From: Lytechinus pictus
Taxonomy: Eukaryota > Echinodermata > Echinoidea > Temnopleuroida > Toxopneustidae
Direction of reading: 5' to 3'
Assembly: GCF_037042905.1 (NCBI RefSeq)
Contig: NC_087252.1
Span: 4,554,201-4,618,200, forward strand
Length of the DNA: 64,000 bases
This document shows positions 34,060 through 64,000 of this stretch, piece by piece. Every line of letters begins with the position of its first letter. Within the stretch, counting starts at the first letter, position 1. Both the position numbers and the translations under genes were made by a program. The notes beneath the pieces are model-generated. The model ran no database searches. It saw nothing but the letters and a program-made list of their open reading frames with translations, and was not told the origin of the DNA.

Positions 34060-34155
34060 ATGCCCTTCTGTAAAATTGTACTTGATTTGTAATACTTTAT
34101 ATTACTTTGTATTATGTTTTGAATGGAAATGAAATAAAAGAATTGAATTGAATTG
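34060..34155 (+). repeat. Retroelement 3' tail-like sequence
   Basis: The text 'ttgtaatactttatattac ... gaaatgaaataaaagaattgaattgaattg', with a short tandem tail, resembles 3' ends of LINE-type elements also seen near 52100-52165. The body is absent or unrecognisable. Confidence 0.4.
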
Positions 34156-34563
34156 TAAGGGTGTGCCTGTGTGTGCGAAGGGGTGTTGATGTGCGGACAA
34201 ATTTTACTACAAAATGAACTGCAACTCAAATTCTATCGAACCATTCTGGTCTGTCTTCGTTATGATAACTTGCTAAGAAAAACTGAAACAAATAATAATA
34301 ATTTATGAGAAGCTTGACAAATTTGAAAATGGTAAAAAAAGATTATTAAAAAATAATTACAAAATCAAAAGCGAAATTTTTATTTGACATGTTTATTATT
34401 CATTTGTGGGATTTCAGTTTGTTTGGGGATTCTTTTGGGGGGTATTGGATTTATTCCTGCCGATTTTCAATATCATGAATATGGAACTTGTTTTGTGTTC
34501 TGTCTTAATGAGGTCCAATTCCAACAATTCACAAGAAAAGGAGTAAATCACTAATTGCCAATC

Positions 34564-34653
34564 ATGAACGCAAGTGTAATGGTTTTAGCATGTTTAGGGC
34601 TACTTGTCACCGAACATCACTGTATACATCCTCCCTCGGAGGAATACGGGTAA
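34564..34653 (+). CDS. Short frame with signal-peptide-like start (speculative)
   Basis: The ATG at 34564 opens MNASVMVLACLGLLVTEHHC and reaches TAA at 34651-34653 after 29 codons. A gtaaac donor at 34650 overlaps the stop, so it could instead be an exon end. The hydrophobic core is secretory-like, but there is no other support. Confidence 0.18.
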   Translation: MNASVMVLACLGLLVTEHHCIHPPSEEYG

Positions 34654-34829
34654 ACGGAGTGCGCCAGCTGCAGACCACTACCATGACTAGTAACACACGC
34701 AATGCAAGATCGCGAGGCGATGACGTCGGTATGCAGTCATGTTATAAGGCTATAAGCGATCTAATTAATTCATTTTTCACTCTTTTAAGGTATACCTTAA
34801 CATTAATAAACTATAAACATTAATAATCA

Positions 34830-37800
34830 CCGACCTTAGGCATTGCCATCATCCCGCCGCCATTTGAGACGCTGGATCTTGCGTGCAAGGAAAGAAAAGA
34901 ATATAGAAAAGAAAAGGAAATAGAAAATTAAAAGAAAAAGGGGAAAAAATAGAAAGAGAAAAGAAAAGATTAGAATAGAAATGAAATTGAAGAGAAAAAG
35001 ACTAAAATAAAAGTAAACAAACAAGAAAAGACAAAAACAGAAATAAACGAAAGGGAGAAAAATGAATGAGAAAAAAAATGAAAAGAAAAATAACTTTAAA
35101 AATGTATGAACGAAGTTATTAATTCTTTCAACAAAAAACCTCAAAAAAGCAGTGGCAAAATAGTCATTTCTGACTGGTTACCAGCCAAATCAAGCATAGA
35201 AGAAGAAGGTGATTTGTAGCTGGTGCATCTCTTACAACCCCGTTAACGCATATTCATATAGCCTCTGCGGGAGGGCGCTATGACATGGCGTCACACCCGT
35301 TATGTCTACTGTATTCATATATAAGTAGTAGTGATTCATTTGTTTATATTGCTCTTATGGTAATCATCTAGCACTATTGAAACAAACTGAATTGAAAAAG
35401 AAATCTTTGGTTCTACTAAAAGATGCCCCTGTTTGCTGAAAGGTTTACTTTGTTTGGGTTCAACAAACTTTTCACCGGGATAAGGTCACCAAACTTTATG
35501 TCCCGAGATCTGTTTCATGTGCGTACTTAGGGGTGAACAAACTTATTCATGCCTTTGCTTGTCTTGGCATCATTCCCTCTCTTTTTTAGCACTGTCCACA
35601 CTTCTCTAGGATTGTATAGGTCTATAGTTATTTACACCTGCAGAACGGTTCTACTACATCTACTTTGGCTGGTTGGTACAAACTTACTACAGATCTATAC
35701 TGTGTTACATACATACATTCTGGCATTTCTTTATAACATTCTCAAAGTGTTTTTTGCAATATCATTTTATTGTAATTTTACTTTTGGTATTGAGAACCAT
35801 CCTGGGGCATGTTATCGACGTTTTCGTCAGACAGGTTGTCAGATCTGACAACTTTCCTTGATTTTGATTGGCCAAGTAGCACTGTTGCTATGGTAACTGT
35901 GGGATAAAATGACCGAGAAATCCTGTATAATGAAAAGCTCCCCTGATAGCAATAGCCCATCCATGGTGAACATGAGGCTCGGTAACGAACAAGATACAAA
36001 TAATAGATGATTTACACAGGAATATACATTTGAAATGCTCACTTTCCACGAATAGCACGAAGTAACACTAAGAGTTAAACCCCAAATCATTTGATCCATG
36101 AAGAGGATCAAATGACGATTTAGATTTATTCATTTTCACAGAAAACAGTGCAAGGTAATTACATACTAGCATACATTCATTGCAAGAGCATATCCAAAGA
36201 TAAACAAAGTGTAGAAGAAAACATGGATTGTTGTTTTGATTCATATACGAAAAATTGTAATACGTACATGACATCAATCAAATACATGACATGTAAATGT
36301 CTGTGGAAATAGGGAATCTGCTGAAAAAATATTTTTTGTAGGAATTGACCCCCCCCAAAAAAAAAAAAAAAATCAAGATGATTTGGCGTTCAGGCCTGTT
36401 GTAAGACGAGCGAATTAATCATTTGTTGATTACACAACCTCATTCTAGATAGGCGTTCTGGGAAATGCGAGCAGTGTGAACAGTTCTGATTGTGAATCGC
36501 GAGTCTGATAAACCAACGTCAATTTGCAGGAAGAATCTGCCACAAAGACAGGGAAAATTTTCAGAAATGACTTTATTGATCAGTTATTGTTGGTGAAGTA
36601 AAATAGAATTGAGAACCGGTGGTAACAGCTCAGATTTTGAGCACGTTTGCTTCAACGATTACGATATCTCGTAACAGAACTACCAACATCCAGCGTGAGT
36701 AAGTGAAGATCCGATCTTAATTTGATTTGTAAGTTCAGATTTAGATCTTATACTGTGAACAAAATAAAGATGATAGTTGTGTGACTGAGGTAACATTTTC
36801 TTAACTTTCGTAGCGGTTCTACAAATTATCACTATAAATCTACGACTTAGATTAAAATAACTTTGAATGGTGTAAATAGGAATGGTTAAAAGGCTTCGAT
36901 TCGCAAGTTTGCACGTTGTTCTTTTCTCGTTTATCTTGCCTCTCTTTGTGTTCTTTGTAATGATTTCACTCAGCCAACTACTTGAAATATTCAACTCCAA
37001 GAAAATGATATTTTTGGTATATATAATTTTTACATATTCTTGACTTTCTTGCCAAGCCTTGATTTTTTTTTACAAGTTGTTAAAATTATCTTTATACAAA
37101 ACCTCCAATGCCAAATTCAAGCAATCATTAACTCAGTATCGCACGAGGTATAAAAAGAAACAAGATCATGTATCATAATCCAAAAAGAAAATTGAGCACG
37201 AGATTTGATATCATTTGGCATCACGCCATCAAACTTCCTTGTTATCAAAATTCAAATTTACAAGTTGTTCTAAAACAATGATACAATATTAAGCAAAATT
37301 TACTTGATCGCATTGATTATCATAATTAATCGCATATCTTCTCTGAATAAATAAATTTCAATGAGATAAGATGAATACATGAAGAATTGGTACATGTTGG
37401 TACGGGTTGAATAATTGTGTTTGAGTAAGCGTACATGAATAATTTTTAAATTGCTTATGTATGCGACAATTGATTAATTTTTAGGTAGATCGATGGTAAA
37501 CTAGGAATATAAAACAAACAAAAGGAAAATAATGGCTTCAAAATGAAGGTTATAATAATCGAGAGTACTGTGACCACCTATGGAATGGTTCATTGGTATA
37601 GGCTAAGTAAGGGAACGCCATCTTTTAATTTCGGTCACGGGGATATTTTGGAAAGTTCTTGAACACAATATGATAAATTTACGCGGATTTATCAAGACAT
37701 CAACTTAACAACATTTAACTTTTTTCTTTCAACCGTATGGGGCCGCGTATCTCATGATTTACATTTTTTTTAATATCGTCTAAAGACAAGAAAAGATTAT

Positions 37801-37891
37801 GTGGTTTCTTCAAAATCCACTAAAATGAAGAAAAAAAAATAACAAAGATACTAAATGCATGTTCCCACACTCGTCCCACAAGAGCTATATA
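34830..37891. other. Intergenic, purine-rich block then unremarkable
   Basis: A purine-rich (AAAG/GAAA) block occupies about 34885-35090. From 35150 to 37890 there are homopolymers (about 36345-36372) and AT-rich unique-looking sequence. I see no gene, RNA or bounded repeat. Confidence 0.45.
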
Positions 37892-38091
37892 CACACTCTT
37901 AAAATGCTGGGCAACACAATGTCCACGCAACAATTGGTTAACAAATTATCCAACTCTAGGTAGTTTTTAACCAATACAGTGTAGTTTTCACCCAAAGCAC
38001 TCATTATTGGTTTAAAACTACCCAGAATTGGAATTGAAGTTTTAACCAATAATGTTGCGTGGACAGTATGTTGCCCAACATTAAGAGTGCA
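37892..38091. mobile_element. 200-bp MITE with CACTCTTAAAATG ends
   Basis: The left end 'cactcttaaaatgctgggca' and right end 'ttgcccaacattaagagtg' are inverted repeats. Inner blocks 'gtccacgcaacaattggttaa' and 'ttaaccaataatgttgcgtg' are also inverted. A sibling lies in ABC intron 12 (about 55963-56150). Confidence 0.75.
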
Positions 38092-39869
38092 GTCTTATTT
38101 TAAATATGCTCAGTAATGTCTAATCAAAATTATTCTCTTTGCAAGCATTGGCGTTACAAGTGAAATATACTTTGCTGGAAAAATATATATATCCTTTTCT
38201 GTACAGAACAGGGTAGAAAATAAATAAAATGCAAATAATGTAGGCAGCGGTGAATCTTTCCCCTCCCTTTTTCATAGTTTTTTTTATCTTTTTCATTTAT
38301 TTTCCACTCCTGTACATTATGTTTATTTCTTATACTTTGGTACAATAAAATAACACATATAGCATATCTTATCAAAATATACTTGATAGGTCCTTGCAAA
38401 TAAATACCCAAATATATAGCAAATAGCATTATCTCTCGTATTTGTTCAGAATTGTCTGGCTCTTCGACAAAACTAATAAATATTGGGCAAAGCTTGTACC
38501 TCATTCTGATTTCAAATTTTGTGATTAATGATATTTGCTCATACATCAGTTTCATTTGATTATAGTTTTTACTGGCAAAAGAGAATCCAACACTTATATT
38601 GATAATTATTGAAAGGTTTATATAAGGGAAAGCGGAAGCTGTTGCCTTTATTTTATTGTCAGAATAGACATTGGTAAACAAAGTCTTTTATTTTATTTTT
38701 AATTCCCAGTCAGATTCCTCATTAAATATTTTATTTTGGTGTAAAAAGCTATAATCAATGAACTGGCCTTTTGTATTTTTTTATATGTTTGAAAATGTTT
38801 GTCTTAACTTCAAATTGTTTACCATTCATATGTTTGTAATATATATATTTATGTTGTAGCCCTTCAATGATAAGACTCATTTACTGATGAGGCCACCCTG
38901 CTAAAATAAGTCTTATGAATGAATGAATAAATAAATAAATAGATAAATACATACATGAATTAGAAATAAATAAATAAAATTTCGGCTCTTGTATGGCCTA
39001 GGTTATAGCGAACAATGGGTCATAGATTCATCATCATCATCACCATCATTCTTAGTTTATTATTTTTATCATTATTATTATTGTTGTTGTTGTTGTTGTT
39101 GATATAACTATTGCCATCATCATCATCATCATCACTTTGCTCCATCGGTTTGATTGCAAAACTGCATGGAATTCTTATTCTCTCGCCAAATAGATGGCGT
39201 AACACTATTAGCATAACTGCATGTGAACAGGCCCATTTACGTAATCACGTGATTCTTACTGTAAACGGGCGGGGATCGATCCCATGTATGAATGATAATC
39301 CCCTCAGTAAAAAAAGAAAGATTTGCGGTAGATAACTAGGTTAACAGGCCCGGTTTTACATTGTATGTTGACTTGACCCGAGAAAGAAGAAATGAAAACA
39401 ACACTCTTTTAATCATTTACTACTGGGTGCAATGCACATTGGCAGAATCTCGTGTTGGTCGACTTTAATTTGCGAGATTGAAGCAAGTGGAGTCCAGGCC
39501 TGAAGTAAAACGGGTAAAATTTTCATCAAATTCGAATTGGCTGTTTCTGTACCAACTAACCTTTAAAAAGGTAACACATTTATATTTCTATTTTTTTCTT
39601 GAAGATGCGCATAGCAAGTCCTCTTTTTATTTTAATTAATCATGCAGGGCCTATTCTAATCTTGAGGCAGAAACAATGTTAAGTCTAAAATATTGTTAAT
39701 TCAACATTTTTGCATCCCAATTTCGATGACTTTTCATGGATTTTCTCGTTTATAATTATAAACAGCTTTAGATTTAGAGCGACTTTTGGGCAAAATTATT
39801 GCTATGCGCTTGCGCGCTAGAGATATTTCTTGTCTTGATACGGGTATTGGTGTATTAAACAATTTTTTT
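38092..39869. other. Intergenic with a LINE-like 3' tail
   Basis: At about 38865-38940 'gataagactcatttactgat' runs into gaatgaatgaataaataaat, typical of a LINE 3' terminus on the + strand. Short cat/tgt microsatellites flank 39030-39130. A 175-codon minus-strand open frame at 38154-38681 is AT-rich, has no motifs, and is not accepted. Confidence 0.4.
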
Positions 39870-40462
39870 TTTCAATTGGTCATTGTCACTTAAAGCTCAA
39901 GGCATAAGGCTGAAAATTTCGTCAAAATCGGATGTAAAGTAAGAAAGTTATGACATTTTAAAGTTTTGCTATTTTTTTACAAAATATATAGTTATACATT
40001 TGATATGCAAATGAGAGTGTCGACGATGTCCCTCACTTTTGTTTGTTTTTTATTGTTTGAATCATACAATATTTTATTTTACAGATTTGACAATAATGAC
40101 CCACTTGAATGGCCCATAAAATGTTTAACAATGGTATTTCCACATGTTCAGAGAGGAATAAAACTTTGTTTCACATGATAATGAGGAGAAAGTTAAAATA
40201 TCTAATATTTCATAAATCATCATCATCCGTTAAAGTACAGTCCACCAGGTTGGTGTATCATCGTACTCGTTGAATATAAAAGAAATAGTGAGTTAAGTAT
40301 ACGTATATAATATTCATTCATTGTTCATAAATAGACATTCGTCTTGTCATGCCGTGCAAAAACATAATAAAGGCAACACATTATACAAAATAGTGTTATT
40401 TTTGTTAGATTTTTTCTTTTTATTCAATTTAACTTTCTATTGGGTTGGACTTGTCCTTTAAC
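39870..40462. mobile_element. MITE family 2, third copy, left end degraded
   Basis: The right end 'tgggttggacttgtccttta' and interior blocks 'aaaatcggatgtaaagtaag' and 'tgatatgcaaatgaga' match the copy at 14165-14782. The left terminal sequence is hard to recognise. Confidence 0.65.
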
Positions 40463-40902
40463 ATCTTTAAAAAAATGTTTGTAAACGAGGACCAGGTTGT
40501 CTCTCGATTTCCTTCTTTAAAGAGAGATTCACGAAACTCGGTTCAATTTTAATATTTTGTACAGCCTCGGTCTTTGAAAAAAAAAACTTAGGAACAGAAT
40601 TTGAAGTAGAGAATCTTTTTCAGTTCATATAAATATTCGTTATCTAACTTTGCATGTAGTAGATAAGATACACGCGTGCAGGTGATGTAATCTAACTGAA
40701 TAAGGTGATAAAACGGATTATAGGATTAAGGTGTGTCTTTAAATTACTACAACTAACGTAATAATCGGAGAATGCCTTTGTAATATGTATAATTTTATAT
40801 GCTATCAAGTTGTTGGGTAATTACGGCTGTTGTTGTACGGCTAGCAACATACAAGAGGCGTTTCATAAAGTTTCTCACAACGATCGTATTTCATTGATTG
40901 AC

Positions 40903-40935
<33 letters not shown>

Positions 40936-40944
40936 GTTTGTTTG

Positions 40945-41007
<63 letters not shown>
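40903..41007 (+). repeat. (GATT)n microsatellite
   Basis: About 26 tetranucleotide units, with a few changes to ggtt or tgtt, lie between 40903 and 41007. Confidence 0.95.
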
Positions 41008-41011
<4 letters not shown>

Positions 41012-43374
41012 CTCAAGGATTGAGTGAAATCACAAATAATTTGAAAGTTGACAATTCGGTCAAATCAGGGGCAGTACCAGGATCATTTAATATGGGGTAA
41101 GACGTGTTAATGCTGCATGACGTCATATTGTTTTTCTCAATTGAATTTTAGATATCATTAAAGAGCTATATGTCTCAGGCCTCTCCTTTTTAAGGACTTC
41201 TTCTTTTCTTACTTTCTTTATCGCCATCTTTTGTCTCTTTTCTCATCTTATTTTCCCCCTTTTTCCACTACTCGACAACATCATAGGGGCGACCTTTCCC
41301 CATGCCACCCCTGGTTTAATTCATCAGTGATTTATTTGCGAGTATATTAATATTTTCATGCTTTGATAAAGTAAATGAACATTTATTTAATAGCGATCTG
41401 CATTCAACCAACTCTCTAGAACCTATAAAAGCTAGGGATTTTTTTGGGGGGTTGGGGTTGAATATGTTTCCATGATTTTAGGATGATAAGAAAAATATAT
41501 TCTTTGGACGATTGTACCATGGACCTATGACGAGATGGACGATTAATTCGAACATTTCTTTGATCCAATGATAGTCACCGTCAACTGGTTATGCATCTTG
41601 ATAAGAACATACAGGTGTTGCGCCAATAGCAATTACTATGACTACCAAGACGTATCTGATATCCTGGTTCAGCATGTGCCTTTCAATCAACTTGCTTCAC
41701 ATTTGGAGCAGCAAATTTGAGAAGCAGACGATTTCTGTGATATAAGATATGATATTAATCGATCCGGACACTTCCGGCCGCACGTATAAGGACTTCAATA
41801 ACATTGAGTGATACACGATCTTTACACGTTATGTGCCACGTATATCTGGAATATTATGGAGAAACTTGGGAAAATTTGATTTTAAATGGAGACAATTTTG
41901 CCTCTATATTAAAATAGGCAGACACTTTCCCAAATAAAATACATGGAACTAAGAACACCAAATGTAAACAAGAACTGCACGTCGATTTTCCATGATATTA
42001 GTGATTTGTTATCAACTGCGCATACAATCTGTGAAATATAAAGTTCCAATCAAGAACTGCTTCAGGCCCTTCTCATGGTAACGATCATAGGACCAAAGTA
42101 TAAAGAGAATGTTATTCAGATGACAATAACAGTCACCTGTTAGTGAATTCATTATCTAAGCGATGAATGTCCATCTCCTCATAAGTCGATTATCGTCCCC
42201 GTGATTGTCATGAAACGACCAGATGAGTCATGCATACAAGTCGCAATTGCTTTAAGACTTCTGTTCGTAACACAAGTGGGTGGAGATTGTTTCGCTCTTT
42301 GGTGTGAGCAAGGAGTGCTGGTAACTCCTTCATGTGAGTGATCTCCATGGAGTGATGCTGTGGCAGAGTGGGTGTTCTCGCCAATGACTTTAGCCTATGT
42401 CAGGCTGCTTTTGGGCATTAATCTGAGGAAGTATGGATGCTTGAGCTTGACATATTACTGCTCTGGATTGTAAGAAAGTCAACAGTTGCTCAAATAAGAA
42501 AGGGTGCATCTCTTAGTTACAATCAACTATATGCATTAGTCATCTCTCCAAGAAAATTATCGGACCAATATACCGTACAGAAACAAACGAGAACGTTCTG
42601 ATATTGAATGAACCCAGGACCTGCCACTTTCGGGACCTCATCTATAGGTCCACCGATAATGCTTTCTAATATCGTCTGTGTCTGTCTTTTGGGATTATCT
42701 TGGTTCGTGTGTTATTGATATAGGCGGAACATACCTGTTGTGGTGATAGAGGGGTAATTGGACAATATATTTTGCATTCCTGCTTCCAGAAAATGGTTTG
42801 TAATCATTCCTAACTTATTGTTTCTTATTTAATTGCAGTAGTAAAAAACGCGCTTAATAATTTATTTTGCTTTTGACACTAATCATAAGAAATAGTCCAG
42901 TGCAAATTCAATGTCAAAATCATGCAATCAAAACCGATCAACTCCTTGGAGACTTAATATTACATTTGGCATTGCTCTCACATCTATATTCGCAGGTTAT
43001 AGCTCTGACGTTAAAATGCATGTATGTGATATTTGACATCGATTTTAAGTACACTGACGCTAAGGTAGATCTGGCCCCCCAAAAAAATCCACAGTAAATT
43101 TGGCCTTCAAACTGCATTTTGTATGCGAGTTAGAGCTATGATATGATATATTCCTAAGTAGAAACATTCAATGTGGCTAAGATATATATACCCCCCCCCC
43201 CCCCAAGAAGACCCCTTGTTCGAAAAGTGCCACAATTTATTGTTATTCGTCTCCATACTGAATAAAATTTTACATGAACAAAAATATTGGAAACAGTGTT
43301 AGCTATGAATAATACATTTTCCTAATTGTATAAATAATTACAATTTCCGGGATTGAAATGAATCCAATGACCGG
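41008..43374. other. Upstream region of the ABC transporter gene
   Basis: Unique-looking sequence with less repeat content than the rest of the window. It may contain a 5'-UTR exon and promoter of the ABC gene, whose first recognised exon opens at a splice acceptor. I could not identify either. The stretch 41500-42750 is the most complex and least AT-rich. Confidence 0.35.
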
Positions 43375-43460
43375 GGTAATAATATGCCGTAAAGCGCTTT
43401 GAGCCGTTCTAGGAAAAGCGCTATATAAAAACTGGCTATTATTATTATTATTATCATTGT
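43375..43460 (+). repeat. L2/CR1-type 3' tail (AAGCGCTTTGAG ... GCGCTATATAAA)
   Basis: The words 'gtaaagcgctttgagc' and 'aaaagcgctatataaaaa' followed by (TTA)n are the widespread 3' end of L2/CR1-like retroposons. It lies 26 bases 5' of the first recognised ABC exon. Confidence 0.75.
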
Positions 43461-43495
43461 CATTATTTCCATTTCATTTTCACCAGGATTCCTTC

Positions 43496-63717
<20,222 letters not shown>

Positions 63718-64000
63718 ATCTTCCTTCATAGGACCTGGGTCCAGTTTACATAAAGACCTCTTTTTTGTACATGAACAATTTTTATAACAAGTTAACTATA
63801 ATCCAATCAAAGTGAATCATTTCAGTAACCTTAGCTTGAAACTGTTATTTCAAGATTCAAGATCATTTATTGTCATGTATAAAAAATATTAGCCAAAAGT
63901 TTATTATAACATATTTTAGGAAATGGGCACCAGTATATCTGCATCGCCATTTGACTTTATCAGAGGGGGGGGGGGTCGCAAGGTGACTTTAAACAGAGGC
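63718..64000 (+). other. Probable ABC 3' UTR and downstream sequence
   Basis: No AATAAA is visible before the window ends. A short 'attcaagatcatttattgtc' block near 63856, typical of dispersed retroposon ends, and a G-run at about 63966-63974 follow. Confidence 0.35.

Noticed and set aside
35549-35861. 99-codon + strand open frame with membrane-like segments
   Set aside because: AT-rich hydrophobic translation with no splice or homology support; nearby minus-strand frames are equally long.
38154-38681. 175-codon minus-strand open frame, hydrophobic and AT-rich
   Set aside because: No recognisable motif, composition matches stop-poor AT-rich DNA, and the opposite strand ends in a LINE-like tail, so it is more likely a shadow.

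Overview
The window looks like nuclear DNA of an echinoderm, most likely a sea urchin. This rests on intron-rich genes with GT-AG splice sites, very dense non-autonomous DNA transposons, tRNA-derived SINEs, CR1/L2-like LINE remnants and a tyrosine-recombinase retroelement. The species is an inference; no marker here fixes it.

Three protein-coding loci can be supported. (1) A UDP-glycosyltransferase gene on the + strand (4879-13920) has four exons that join in frame to 538 residues, ending in one membrane segment and a KxKxx ER-retrieval tail. (2) The first coding exon of a secreted protein lies on the - strand (31315 down to 30967): a signal peptide, then eight 10-residue acidic repeats (DDTIDETLxx), then a basic segment at a splice donor. 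Its downstream exons were not found. (3) A complete 20-exon ABC half-transporter gene on the + strand (43496-63717) encodes 748 residues, with the nucleotide-binding domain before the membrane domain and a large extracellular loop, as in the ABCH / 'ABCG20/23-like' group.

Almost everything else is mobile DNA. From 1 to 4.2 kb: a SINE tail, a Sleeping Beauty-like Tc1 deletion derivative, a long-palindrome MITE, a tRNA-Met-like SINE split by a hAT-type MITE, and a LINE reverse-transcriptase remnant. The UGT introns hold a MITE and two large hAT-like elements, one carrying a 0.9-kb GGCGCC-rich tandem array inside a (TAG)n microsatellite. From 14 to 24 kb are more MITEs and two hAT-like elements with exact 8-bp target duplications. 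From 24.3 to 30.8 kb is a nest: a MITE split by a 6.2-kb Ngaro-type (DIRS-order) retroelement, which is itself split by a SINE. From 31.6 to 43.4 kb I see little that is genic. The ABC introns carry at least five short TA-flanked MITEs, a Harbinger-like element inserted in a LINE reading frame, minisatellites and a GAAA microsatellite.

The UGT (conjugation) and ABC (efflux) products belong to gene classes that act in successive phases of chemical defence, but they are 30 kb apart and nothing in the sequence shows that they are co-regulated. The least explained items are the acidic-repeat secreted precursor, the Ngaro element whose four repeats are intact while its genes are broken, and a GC-rich module shared by four hAT-like elements with different ends.
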